NCBI GenBank assembly: GCA_964460345.1
Contig: CAYWRO010000010.1
Coordinates: 1-64,000, forward strand
Direction of reading: 5' to 3'
DNA: 64,000 nt
From: CAYWRO01 sp964460345
GTDB lineage: Bacteria; Planctomycetota; Phycisphaerae; Phycisphaerales; UBA1924
This document shows, piece after piece, positions 22,886 to 31,391 of the stretch. A model generated the notes under the pieces. That model ran no database searches. It saw only the letters and a program-made list of their open reading frames with translations, and was not told the DNA's origin. Position 1 is the stretch's first letter, and each line of letters starts with the position of its first letter. The position numbers were made by a program, and so were the translations under genes.

Positions 22886-24271
22886 TCAGACCTCCCACAC
22901 CAGTTTCGGCGGCTCTGCTTCTCCCTTCAGCCAGAACCACAGAATCGTCAGGCCGATGATGCAGGCCCCGCGGCGAATCTGCTCGCGGTCTCCGGAGATC
23001 AACACGCGCCGGGCACACACCCCATCGGCCTCTCCATCGTCGCCACGCCAGGCGTGCGCGATCCAGACCGTACCAACCGGCTTCTCTGCGCTGCCCCCTT
23101 GCGGTCCGGCCACGCCGCTGACGGCGATCGCGTGATGCGCCCGCGAGACACCCGCAAGCGGTCCGCCGAGCAGATCAAGCGCCCCCGCCGCCATCTCCTT
23201 CACGACCTCGGAGCTCACCGCCCCATTCTCTTCCAGTGTCTCCGACTTGACCCCCAGCAGGCCCCTCTTCATCTCGTTCGTGTACGTGACCACCCCGCCG
23301 ACGTAGGCCCGCGAAGCGCCCACCACACCTGTCACCATCTGGCCGAGCATCCCACCGGTGCAGGACTCCGCGGTCGCCAGCTTCCGGCCGCGTGCGACGA
23401 GTTCACGAATGACCACGCCCTCAAGGGTGTCCTGATCGGCCCCGAAGACAAAAGGCTCCAGCCGTGAAGCGACTTCTGCGGCGACCTCCCCGACCCGCTG
23501 GCTCGCATCCGGCCCTGTCGCCCGCACCCGGCAGGTTACCACGGCCGACGAGACGGTGATCCCCACTTGGGGGTTCCGCCCCCGCTCAAGGAGTTCGCCG
23601 AGTCTCGCCGCGGCGTCCGACTCCGGGAGCCCGCTCGCGTGGATGAGCCGAACCGCGCTGCCGTTGGCGCTCGGGACCACGCCGCCGGTCATCTGGCCCA
23701 GCACCGACGGTGCGACCGCGATTTCGAAAACCCGCCGCATTTCGTGAGGGGGGCCGGGCAGGCAGTAGACGTCGACGCTCCCCCCTACTTCAGTGCCGGA
23801 CGCCGACCCGACGCGGACCACCGCGACCTGCCCCCTGAGGCCCGGCGCGCTGCCCACCGGATTCTCCAGGCAGACAGCCCGCGATGGCCGCATGGCCATG
23901 AGCCGCCGCCCTTCGGTCATCGGACGCCCCTGCTGGAAGGCACGCCGGCTGAGGACCTCAAGCACCGCCTCGTCCAGAACCAGGTTGTCATTCATGGCCA
24001 GGGCGAGGCCATGCCGCGTCAGATCGTCGGCAGTCGGCCCGAGACCGCCCGTGCAGATGATGAACTGCGAAGACCCGGCCAGACGCTTGAGTGTGGCCGC
24101 CAGGGCGTCAGCATCGTCCCCCAACATCACCCGTTCAACTGGCTCAATGCCCATCGCAAAGAGGCGCTGAGCGAGCCACGATGTGTTCGTATCAACCTTC
24201 TCCCCCAGGATCAGTTCGTCCCCGATTGAGACGAGAGCACATCGGCGGCGCGTCTTGCTGCCCATGGACAA
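22886..24271 (-). CDS. cinA: CinA: MoaB-like domain plus nicotinamide-nucleotide amidase
   Basis: Pyridine-nucleotide salvage and repair enzyme of 461 residues. The N-terminal MoaB/MogA domain (about 10-180), with SIGDELILGEKVDTNTSW, CTGGLGPTADDLT and YCLPGPPHEMRRVFE, is an ADP-ribose-type pyrophosphatase in characterised homologues. The C-terminal PncC domain deamidates NMN: LATAESCTGGMLGQMVTGV, YVGGVVTYTNEMKRGLLGV and SGVAGPQGGSAEKPVGTV. All expected motifs are present. Start ATG 24271 (MSMGSKTRRR). Confidence 0.93.
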   Translation of the reverse strand: MSMGSKTRRRCALVSIGDELILGEKVDTNTSWLAQRLFAMGIEPVERVMLGDDADALAATLKRLAGSSQFIICTGGLGPTADDLTRHGLALAMNDNLVLDEAVLEVLSRRAFQQGRPMTEGRRLMAMRPSRAVCLENPVGSAPGLRGQVAVVRVGSASGTEVGGSVDVYCLPGPPHEMRRVFEIAVAPSVLGQMTGGVVPSANGSAVRLIHASGLPESDAAARLGELLERGRNPQVGITVSSAVVTCRVRATGPDASQRVGEVAAEVASRLEPFVFGADQDTLEGVVIRELVARGRKLATAESCTGGMLGQMVTGVVGASRAYVGGVVTYTNEMKRGLLGVKSETLEENGAVSSEVVKEMAAGALDLLGGPLAGVSRAHHAIAVSGVAGPQGGSAEKPVGTVWIAHAWRGDDGEADGVCARRVLISGDREQIRRGACIIGLTILWFWLKGEAEPPKLVWEV

Positions 24272-24307
24272 GCGTATCCGCCTGACCCAGCCAGCCCGTC
24301 GGAGGGC

Positions 24308-25942
24308 TCACACCGCCGCGTGCCCGTGCCGCATGAAGCCGGTTGAGGGATTGCCGACGTAATGGATGGCGATCATGTTGGTGGACCCGCTCTCGCCGAG
24401 CGGGCGTCCCGCGATCAGGACAATGGGGTCGCCGCGCTCCGCCCATCCGCGCTCCAAAAGGTCGCGGTCCACGCGTCGGTTCCAAGCCGCGAGTTTCGCG
24501 TCGTCGTCACCGGTGAGATCGGCGATGTGCATGGAGGTCACGCCTTTGAGCAGGCCCATGCGCCTCGTCTGCTGCTCTTCCGATGAGTACGCCACGATGG
24601 GGATGGCGAATCCAGTCTGGCTGAGGTACCGCGCCCCGCCGCCATGCTGAGACCAGACGACGACCAGCCGCGCCCCGATGTCCTGGGCCACATGCCACGC
24701 GCCATGCGCAAGCGCCGCCGTCCGATACCGGCTCTCCAGCACTTTGCCCGGCGGGGTCGGCCCGGTGATCAACTCGGCCAGCCGCTCCTCGGTGGCGACG
24801 ATAATGCGACGCATGGTCTCCACCACGAGGGCTGGATGACGCCCGACGGCGGTTTCGCCGCTCAGCATCACTGCATCCGCGCCGTCCAGCACGGCGTTGG
24901 CAACATCGCTGGCCTCCGCCCGCGTCGGAACGGCGCTGGTGATCATCGACTCGAGCATTTGCGTTGCCACTATGCAGGGCTTGCCCCAGGCATCGGCTCG
25001 CTCGACCAGGCGCTTCTGGGCGATCGGCACACTCGCCAGATCCATCTCGACGCCCAAGTCGCCCCGCGCCACCATGATGGCGTCGGCCGCCTCCAGAATC
25101 TCGTCGATGTGAGCAAGCGCCTGCGGCTTCTCGATCTTCGCGACGACAGGAATCATCGCTCCCTGCCCGACCGCACCCACGCCATGATCGATGGAGCACA
25201 TCCCAGCCAACGCCTTGCGCAGTTCACGCACCTCTTCGGCCCGCCGAACGAACGAGAGCGCCAGGAAATCCAGCCCGTGCCGCACCGCCCACTCGACGCA
25301 CAACCAGTCCTTCTCCGTCACCGAGGGCGCACTGATGTGCGAATCCGGCAGATTGATGCCCTTCCCACTGGTCACCGGCCCACCCACCAGGACGCGAGCC
25401 CGCAGCGACCCGGCGGGATCGCCGGCCTCATCGTTCACGGCCAGCAGCCGCACCGCTCCATCGTTGATCAGCACCCGGTGCCCGGGCTTCACCTCACGCC
25501 CGATCGGCTCGTACGTGCATGGCAGACTGATCGCCGCGCCATCCCGCCCCGCGCCTGCCCCGGCCACGACCTGGTTAGGCTCGCCCGGACAGATCAGTAC
25601 ATCCTGCCCACGCTGCAGCAGCACTTCACCGTGAATTTTCCCCACCCGGATCTTCGGACCCTGCAGGTCCCCCATGACGGCCACCGGCTGCCCGACTGCC
25701 GCGGCGGCCTGACGCACGGCGGTGAGGGTCTGCTCGTGCTCCTCGAAGGAGCCGTGCGAAAAGTTCAGCCGGAAGACACTCACGCCTGCCTGAATGAGCC
25801 GCGTGATGACCTCCGGACAGTTGCTCGCAGGGCCGAGGGTCGCGACGATCCTGGCCCGGATTGGGGGCGCTGCAACCGGCGTCGGCCTCAACCCGGCTTG
25901 TTCGTTCATTTGCGAACTGTCTGCTGGCGATGGATGCGGCAT
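24308..25942 (-). CDS. pyk: Pyruvate kinase
   Basis: Glycolytic enzyme converting phosphoenolpyruvate and ADP to pyruvate and ATP. 544 residues from ATG 25942, longer than usual because of a 25-residue N-terminal lead and insertions. Motifs: RLNFSHGSFEEH, GDLQGPKIRVGKI, the B-domain, EKDWLCVEWAVRHGLDFLAL, VVAKIEKPQAL with the catalytic Lys, IMVARGDLGVEM, and ATQMLESMITSAVPTRAEASDVANAV. The C-terminal alpha/beta domain is present. The start lies 2 bp after the stop of the solute-binding protein gene, so they share a transcript. GTG/ATG alternatives such as MNEQAGLRP (12) exist. Confidence 0.95.
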   Translation of the reverse strand: MPHPSPADSSQMNEQAGLRPTPVAAPPIRARIVATLGPASNCPEVITRLIQAGVSVFRLNFSHGSFEEHEQTLTAVRQAAAAVGQPVAVMGDLQGPKIRVGKIHGEVLLQRGQDVLICPGEPNQVVAGAGAGRDGAAISLPCTYEPIGREVKPGHRVLINDGAVRLLAVNDEAGDPAGSLRARVLVGGPVTSGKGINLPDSHISAPSVTEKDWLCVEWAVRHGLDFLALSFVRRAEEVRELRKALAGMCSIDHGVGAVGQGAMIPVVAKIEKPQALAHIDEILEAADAIMVARGDLGVEMDLASVPIAQKRLVERADAWGKPCIVATQMLESMITSAVPTRAEASDVANAVLDGADAVMLSGETAVGRHPALVVETMRRIIVATEERLAELITGPTPPGKVLESRYRTAALAHGAWHVAQDIGARLVVVWSQHGGGARYLSQTGFAIPIVAYSSEEQQTRRMGLLKGVTSMHIADLTGDDDAKLAAWNRRVDRDLLERGWAERGDPIVLIAGRPLGESGSTNMIAIHYVGNPSTGFMRHGHAAV

Positions 25943-25944
25943 GG

Positions 25945-27543
25945 TCAGGGCTCTTCGGCAAGTTCGACCACCTGCCTGTAGTTGGCCCGAAAGAACGCTG
26001 CGTAGCCGATCAGCGCCCGCCGCCCATGAGCCGGATCCCGCCAACTGCCGGTGTCCTTCTTCACGGCGTCGTACGTCGCCTCGCTGAAGACAACGGTTGT
26101 GCCGTCATGCATGGTGTGCGGCGGCATGGCGTAAAACCGGGTCTCCATTTCGCGCAGTCGTTCCGGCGGGAACTCGGGGTCGCTGCGGGCGCGGTTCAAG
26201 GCCACCCACGCCCGCTTCAGTTCATCGGACGTGTCGATCCCGAAGGCCGCCAGCATCGGTGCGATCCCTGATCGCCACCCCTTCGACTCAACATCGGACG
26301 CCAGCTCAAACGGATCCACCTGGTCCACGAAATAAGCCATGTAGCCGGCCCTGGGTGCATACATCGAGCGCTTCACGGGCATTCGTCGCAGCTCGTACAC
26401 CTCCGGGCCCATCGGCTGCCCATCGTCGCCAATGGGGTTCGCCGCGTGCTCGCTCCCGGCCGCCCTCATCTGCCAAAGCGCCTGCGCTTCATCGGTCAGC
26501 AGGAACTCGACGAACCGCTGCGCCAGTTCCGGGCTGGGACCGCCGCGGAGAATGGAGACCGGGTCGGCATCAATGTAAACCGCCCCCTTTGGATCCACGT
26601 ACCCCACCCGGCTCGTCTCGGCGGTCTCTCCCGCGGCCATCACCTCCTGGGCCTGGCCCCGGCCATAGAAGTCGATCGCCAGTCCCGCCGCGGCGTCCCC
26701 CTGGCTCACATCGATCGGCGGCCGGGTAGAACTCGTCGCGAAGTATCGCGAGTTCGCCGCCATTTCACGCAACGTGCGCCAGCCGGAATCCCAGCCCTGG
26801 TTGTTCAGAATGGACTCGTACGTCGTGGTGACCGAACCGCTCATCCGGGGGTCGGCCAGGGCCAGCAGATTGAAGTAGCCGAATGCGGTCAGGTCGTCGA
26901 AGCTCTCCGGCTCCGGCAACCCAAGCTCCTCCAGAACATCCCGGTTGTAGACGATGCCGAATCCTGAGAGAGCCGTTCCCAGCCAGTACTGCTCCGGGTG
27001 GTAGAGCCGCTGCACGCCGATCCAGTTCTCGCCGTACCACTCGTCCAGTTGCCGCTGACTGAATCCGGCCGGAACGGACATCGGAATGGTCGTAGGGGTC
27101 TCCTCACCGGGGAGGATGACGCGCACGCCGTCACCGACTTTCCCGTGCTCATACGAGCCGCCCCCGAAGAACACGTCGTAGCCGATGGTCCCCGGTGGAC
27201 AGACCGGTTCGCCCTGCTCCAGTCGGAAGAGGCCCGCTTTGGCGGCCGCCGTGAACTGCGCTTCGAGCTGCTTGACGATCTCACTGGTGCCGCCGGGAGA
27301 TCGCCAGTCCAACTCGGCCGCGGTTCCGAACTTCCGCTGGTGCCACTCGGCGAACGCGCGGCCGAACTCGTACCGGATCTGCTCCACATGCGGCGTCACC
27401 ACGATCAGCCGCGGCACATCGGTTCGCCCATTACCCGTGGCTGGCTGCGCGGACAGTCCGCCCGCCTCGTCCAGACGCACCAGAAACGGCAGTGCGAGCA
27501 CTGCTCCAAAGGCAAGGACAACCAGTATTCGCCCCAACGTCAT
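25945..27543 (-). CDS. Extracellular solute-binding protein (iron(III)-type family)
   Basis: Periplasmic or membrane-tethered substrate-binding protein, 532 residues. A hydrophobic N-terminus (RILVVLAFGAVLALPFLV) acts as signal or anchor. LIVVTPHVEQIRYEFGRAF and GGTSEIVKQLEAQF resemble the class of Fe3+/phosphonate/spermidine-type binding proteins, and NNQGWDSGWRTLREMAANSRYF and GPSPELAQRFVEFLLTDEAQ are typical C-terminal segments. Insertions make it longer than the usual 330-350 residues. No permease or ATPase gene is adjacent. It is followed by pyk on the same strand. Confidence 0.75.
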   Translation of the reverse strand: MTLGRILVVLAFGAVLALPFLVRLDEAGGLSAQPATGNGRTDVPRLIVVTPHVEQIRYEFGRAFAEWHQRKFGTAAELDWRSPGGTSEIVKQLEAQFTAAAKAGLFRLEQGEPVCPPGTIGYDVFFGGGSYEHGKVGDGVRVILPGEETPTTIPMSVPAGFSQRQLDEWYGENWIGVQRLYHPEQYWLGTALSGFGIVYNRDVLEELGLPEPESFDDLTAFGYFNLLALADPRMSGSVTTTYESILNNQGWDSGWRTLREMAANSRYFATSSTRPPIDVSQGDAAAGLAIDFYGRGQAQEVMAAGETAETSRVGYVDPKGAVYIDADPVSILRGGPSPELAQRFVEFLLTDEAQALWQMRAAGSEHAANPIGDDGQPMGPEVYELRRMPVKRSMYAPRAGYMAYFVDQVDPFELASDVESKGWRSGIAPMLAAFGIDTSDELKRAWVALNRARSDPEFPPERLREMETRFYAMPPHTMHDGTTVVFSEATYDAVKKDTGSWRDPAHGRRALIGYAAFFRANYRQVVELAEEP

Positions 27544-27569
27544 TCCGGGAGTTTACGCCCGCCGACCCA

Positions 27570-27616
27570 GCACACGAAAAACGAAACACGCGGCGGGCAC
27601 GAAGCCCGCCGCGTGT
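27570..27616 (-). terminator. Rho-independent terminator of the HAF-protein gene
   Basis: Perfect 13-bp stem ACACGCGGCGGGC (27586-27598) pairing with 27604-27616 over a 5-base loop. On the minus strand it runs into TTTCGTTTTTCGTG. It lies 53 bp past the stop codon of the 27669 gene. Confidence 0.8.
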
Positions 27617-27668
27617 CTGGAAGAGGGTCATTGCTCACCCGCCATCCGGTGGCAGGGGATTGAACCGA

Positions 27669-29042
27669 TCAGCAGGCCGCGCCCGCGCTGGCCGGGAACC
27701 AGCAATCAAGGAAGAACAGCAAGTCGAAGACGTCGACCCCGGCGGCGCCGTCGATGTCGGCCGCCGCGTCGCTTGCGAACCAGCCGTCCAGATACGCCAG
27801 CAGGTCAAAGACGTCGACCTGGGCGGCGTTACCGTCGGTTTCACAGGCGCAGGTCGGAGCGGCCGGGGGTTCAACGCCGACATACAGGATGAAGCCGACC
27901 GACGCTCCCTCAGGACTGAGCGCATCACCGACAAAGATCGTTCCGTCGGGAGACATGTCGCGAACGGTGCCGAACCTCCAACCGGACAAGTCGTGGTTCG
28001 TCACCGTGATGTACTCATCAAGACCAGCGTAGTCGTCGAAAGGCAGGTAGCCATTCGCACTTGTCCAGATGAAGCCCGGGCCGGATGGCGCATCGTAAAA
28101 GGTTGCCCCATCGGCGCCGACGACGATCTGGCCATCGTTTGAGATGGCAGTAGGCACCACCAGATTTGAGAAGCCGCTCGGATCGAGGTCCTGCACGCCG
28201 CCAGCCGCGCTCCATTTAAAGCCTCTGGACAGATACTGCGTTCCAAACGGGCCGGAAACTGTAACCGTCTTCGCACCTGCCGCGTGCAGTCCGTTCGCGG
28301 AGACAGCGGTGGCCATGCCACCCAGGGGCCCAACGTTCATGTCGGTGACGGTGTTGCCGGAGACGTCCCAGATGACGGCGCTGTCATCCGACAAGCCGAC
28401 CGCAACGGTTCCATCGTCCGAGCAGTCAAACACCCACGCGCTGTCGTGCGACGGATCAAGGAAGGGCAATGCTTGGAAGCCGCCCGCCTCCGACCACATG
28501 AGCGCTTCTTTGTCGTGCGGTGTCTGGACCTGAAACGTTCCCGAGTTGAAGTAGCCGAACATGATGGAGCCGTCACCGGACGAGCAGTGCAGTTCGGTGC
28601 CGAAGTACGGATCAGCCGGGATCGACACCACCGTCCCGGTGCCGGAGCTCGGGGCCGACTCCGTCCAATACCAGCCGCTCAGCGTCGCGGCGGGATCGGG
28701 GTTGTACTCCACGCCGAAGATGCGCGAGCCGTCGTGACTCGCGCCCCGGATGTCCTGCTCACTGGTCGATCCATCGAGGAGTGTGAGGATCTCAACACCA
28801 CCCCAGGGCGTCCATCGATAGAACGCGCCTTCCACATCTTCCTCGTTCCCATCCAGATCGCCCAACAGCCGGCCGACGACCACGCCGCCGTCCGGACTGA
28901 CTGCCCAGGCCTCCGTGAGTGTTCCAGACACTTCGCTGCCGGGGAAGGGCTCGATCGGAAAGAACAACGCCTCGGGCTGCGCGAACGCCGCGCCACCGTA
29001 TGATGCCAGAACCAGAGCTGCTGTCAGAGACGCTCGATGCAT
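27669..29042 (-). CDS. Secreted HAF-repeat protein with dockerin-like tag (copy 1)
   Basis: Exported protein of 457 residues. The signal peptide ends at AAFA before QPEALFFPIE. At least seven beta-propeller-like repeats follow the HAF/extracellular-repeat pattern: SPDGGVVVGRL, SHDGSRIFGVE, SGDGSIMFGYF, SDDGTVAVGLS, SNDGQIVVGAD, SPDGTIFVGDA. After CACETDG come two dockerin-like helices (VDVFDLLAYLDGWF and VDVFDLLFFLDCWFPASAG), and the chain ends in AAC. ATG 29042 is chosen because it gives the signal peptide directly. It is paralogous to and 53 bp downstream of the next gene. Molecular role unknown. Confidence 0.82.
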   Translation of the reverse strand: MHRASLTAALVLASYGGAAFAQPEALFFPIEPFPGSEVSGTLTEAWAVSPDGGVVVGRLLGDLDGNEEDVEGAFYRWTPWGGVEILTLLDGSTSEQDIRGASHDGSRIFGVEYNPDPAATLSGWYWTESAPSSGTGTVVSIPADPYFGTELHCSSGDGSIMFGYFNSGTFQVQTPHDKEALMWSEAGGFQALPFLDPSHDSAWVFDCSDDGTVAVGLSDDSAVIWDVSGNTVTDMNVGPLGGMATAVSANGLHAAGAKTVTVSGPFGTQYLSRGFKWSAAGGVQDLDPSGFSNLVVPTAISNDGQIVVGADGATFYDAPSGPGFIWTSANGYLPFDDYAGLDEYITVTNHDLSGWRFGTVRDMSPDGTIFVGDALSPEGASVGFILYVGVEPPAAPTCACETDGNAAQVDVFDLLAYLDGWFASDAAADIDGAAGVDVFDLLFFLDCWFPASAGAAC

Positions 29043-29095
29043 GAGTGTTTCCTTTCTTAGCCAGGTGGGCGAGCACAGCCAGCCCCCCTCCCCAA

Positions 29096-30442
29096 TCAGC
29101 AGGGTCCGCCGGCGCTCGCCGGGAACCAGCAATCCAGAAATGCCAGCAAGTCGAAGACATCCACCCCGGGTTGGTCGTCGATGTCGGCCGCGTCGCCACC
29201 CGCAAACCAGTGATCGAGGTACGCCAGAAGATCAAAGACGTCGACGCCGGCCGATCCGTCGAACTCGCACTGGCAGGTGGGCGGCTCAACGTCGATGTAC
29301 AGGACGAACCCAACCTGGCGGCCGTCCGGACGACGCGCTTCGCCGACCATGATCCGTCCATCCGGCGACATGTCGTGTATGACGGGGAAACTCCACTCGT
29401 CCAGGTTCGCGTTGGTTACCACCACATCGAAAAGGAGGTAGTCCTCGAAGTACTGGAATCCGCTCGACTCCGTCCAGACGAACGCATCTCCCCATGGGCG
29501 GTCAATCAACTGCGCGTTGAGCGCTCCGACCACGGTGCGGCCGTCGTTTGAGACTGCCGTCGGAACGACGAGCGAGGAGAGACCGAAAGGATCGAGATCG
29601 CGCACTCCCCCGACGGCATCCCAGATGAAGCCGACCTCAAGCAACGAGTCCGGGAACGGTGGGTTCGCGAAGCGGCGTACCCGCTGACCCGCCACGAACT
29701 GTCCGTTGCCGGACACTGCGAACGCCGCCCCGCCCTCCGGCCCGACGTTCAGGTCTGTCACCGTGCCCGCCGCGACGTCCCACACGACTGCCTGATTGCC
29801 GCTGCCGCCGACCACGATGTTGCCGTCATCGGAGCAATCACGCGCCATCGCGCCCGCGTGCGAAGGATCAAGCCTCGGCAGCGTTTCGAAGCCATCGGCT
29901 TCGGACCACCGCAAAGCATCGTGCGTGTTTACGGCTCCCCGCGGACCGTTGTAGAACCCGACCAGAACAGACCCGTCGCCGGAGACATTGTGAAGAGAAC
30001 TGGTGCGATACGGGTCGTCGGGGATGATCACCATCGGCCCGGAGCCGCTCCCGGCCGCTGACTCCGTCCAATACCAGCCGGAAAATAGTGCCAGCGGCGT
30101 CGGGCTGTAGAAGTTCCCAAAGATGCGCCTTCCATCGTGACTGGCGCCCCCGAGCGACTCCGAAACCGGCGTGCCATCCTCCTGCAGCAGGAGCTGCGCG
30201 CCGCCCGAAGGCGTCCAGCGAAAGACGCCTGCGCCCTCCACTTCCGGAAGGACCTCCCCGTACGTGCGCCCAATGACCACGCCGCCGTCAGGGCTGACCG
30301 AGTGCGCGACGGTCAGTGCCCATCCCGGCTGCCCCTCGATGGCGAAGAAGAGCGCTTCGGGCTGCGCCAAGACGCCGGCGGGGATCCCCAGCAAGGCAGA
30401 GAGCGCCGCGGCTGCCACACCGTTCCTCTGATCCAACTTCAC
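29096..30442 (-). CDS. Secreted HAF-repeat protein with dockerin-like tag (copy 2)
   Basis: Paralogue of the preceding protein, 448 residues, GTG start at 30442 with AAGGAA upstream. The signal peptide ends GVLA before QPEALFFAIEG, a mature start nearly identical to copy 1 (QPEALFF). Repeats include SPDGGVVIGRT, SHDGRRIFGNF, SGDGSVLVGFY, SDDGNIVVGGS, SNDGRTVVGAL and SPDGRIMVGEA. The tag is CQCEFDG, then VDVFDLLAYLDHWF and VDVFDLLAFLDCWFPASAG ending GPC. The two genes look like a tandem duplication and are probably one operon. Confidence 0.82.
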   Translation of the reverse strand: MKLDQRNGVAAAALSALLGIPAGVLAQPEALFFAIEGQPGWALTVAHSVSPDGGVVIGRTYGEVLPEVEGAGVFRWTPSGGAQLLLQEDGTPVSESLGGASHDGRRIFGNFYSPTPLALFSGWYWTESAAGSGSGPMVIIPDDPYRTSSLHNVSGDGSVLVGFYNGPRGAVNTHDALRWSEADGFETLPRLDPSHAGAMARDCSDDGNIVVGGSGNQAVVWDVAAGTVTDLNVGPEGGAAFAVSGNGQFVAGQRVRRFANPPFPDSLLEVGFIWDAVGGVRDLDPFGLSSLVVPTAVSNDGRTVVGALNAQLIDRPWGDAFVWTESSGFQYFEDYLLFDVVVTNANLDEWSFPVIHDMSPDGRIMVGEARRPDGRQVGFVLYIDVEPPTCQCEFDGSAGVDVFDLLAYLDHWFAGGDAADIDDQPGVDVFDLLAFLDCWFPASAGGPC

Positions 30443-30476
30443 GTGCGTTCCTTTCGATCGCCTGGCGGTTTCCGGT

Positions 30477-30508
30477 GAAAGCCCGGCTCCACGTTTCCGT
30501 GGAGCCGG
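30477..30508 (-). terminator. Hairpin terminator after the PEP-CTERM-like gene
   Basis: Stem CCGGCTCCACG (30483-30493) and CGTGGAGCCGG (30498-30508) with a 4-base loop. On the minus strand only GCTTTC follows, so the T-tract is weak. A second small hairpin, CCTCCGCG/CGCGGAGG, lies at about 30520-30540. Confidence 0.5.
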
Positions 30509-30554
30509 ACTGGGGATTCCCTCCGCGAACGCCGCGGAGGAGCAACTGTTTTGC

Positions 30555-31208
30555 TCAGCGACGACGACGCATCGCCATCAGACCTCCCAGCCCGAACAGG
30601 CCTGCCGCGGCAGGCGCGGGAACAACGCTGATCTCGTACATGAGATCGCCGCTGTTGCTCATCTGGTCAGGGAAGTAGTCAGGCCGGAGGACATCGGTGC
30701 TCGACCCGACCGTTGCAGCACCCGGAACCGCCTTGACGTGCCTGAAGTTGAAGTTGCTGTAGGACATGCCGACCATCAGCGTGGCGTCGTTCGGGATCAC
30801 CAGATTGTGGGACGTCAGATCGACGCTGAGGATGCTCGGCATGTGGGCGCCCAACTCGGGCGTTGTGAACGTGTGGGTGAGGAGGGGCGCCCCATCCAAA
30901 TCAGGCAGCAGGTCGCCGCCGATGGTCGCCAGATAGATGGTTAGCGTGACCTCCGAAGGCGCCGGGCCACCCCCGAAGAAGGGCTGGTTGACGACACCAA
31001 ACTTGATCTCCTGGAGGATGCCGCCTCCAACGACCTGAATGTCGTCCCACTTCTCGCCGCCCTCGAACGACTGGACCGTCTCCACTTGATCAAAGTCGTT
31101 GATCATCGGCGTCAGGTTCGAGTACACGACCTGCTGGCCCGCCGCCGTACCGGCCGCGACGGCCACCACCGCTGCCAGGACCACACCCATCTCTCGTTGC
31201 ATCATCAT
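30555..31208 (-). CDS. PEP-CTERM-like sorted secreted protein
   Basis: Exported protein of 217 residues. The signal peptide is MMMQREMGVVLAAVVAVAAG and continues to AAG. The C-terminus has VPAPAAAGLFGLGGLMAMRRRR: a variant PEP motif, a hydrophobic helix and an Arg cluster, as recognised by exosortase systems. The body resembles choice-of-anchor beta-sandwich proteins (DDIQVVGGGILQEIKFG). Three consecutive ATG codons (31208, 31205, 31202) follow AGGAGTGAG; the first or second has the best spacing. No exosortase gene is in the window. Function unknown beyond surface sorting. Confidence 0.8.
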   Translation of the reverse strand: MMMQREMGVVLAAVVAVAAGTAAGQQVVYSNLTPMINDFDQVETVQSFEGGEKWDDIQVVGGGILQEIKFGVVNQPFFGGGPAPSEVTLTIYLATIGGDLLPDLDGAPLLTHTFTTPELGAHMPSILSVDLTSHNLVIPNDATLMVGMSYSNFNFRHVKAVPGAATVGSSTDVLRPDYFPDQMSNSGDLMYEISVVPAPAAAGLFGLGGLMAMRRRR

Positions 31209-31337
31209 CTCACTCCTCTCAAGGGTGGAACAAAACCCCTTCTCCCCCGAGATCAGGCTCTCCCATACGCCGCCCGCGGAGTCGCGGCGGTGGTTTTCAA
31301 CGTGCCATTCGCGTGCCATTGGGATTTTGCAGAATGC

Positions 31338-31383
31338 TTGAACGGACGCGTATCTGTGCTAGCATAGTGCTGAGCACTATGCT
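31338..31383 (+). promoter_or_regulatory. Promoter with overlapping palindromic operator
   Basis: A sigma70-like TTGAAC (31338-31343) is followed after 16 bp by TAGCAT (31360-31365). The -10 box lies inside a perfect palindrome AGCATAGTGCT-G-AGCACTATGCT (31361-31383). A dimeric regulator bound here would block RNA polymerase. The gene product at 31392 has a possible helix-turn-helix and could bind its own operator. The predicted transcript start (about 31372) leaves a very short leader. Confidence 0.6.
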
Positions 31384-31391
31384 TAGCAAGT

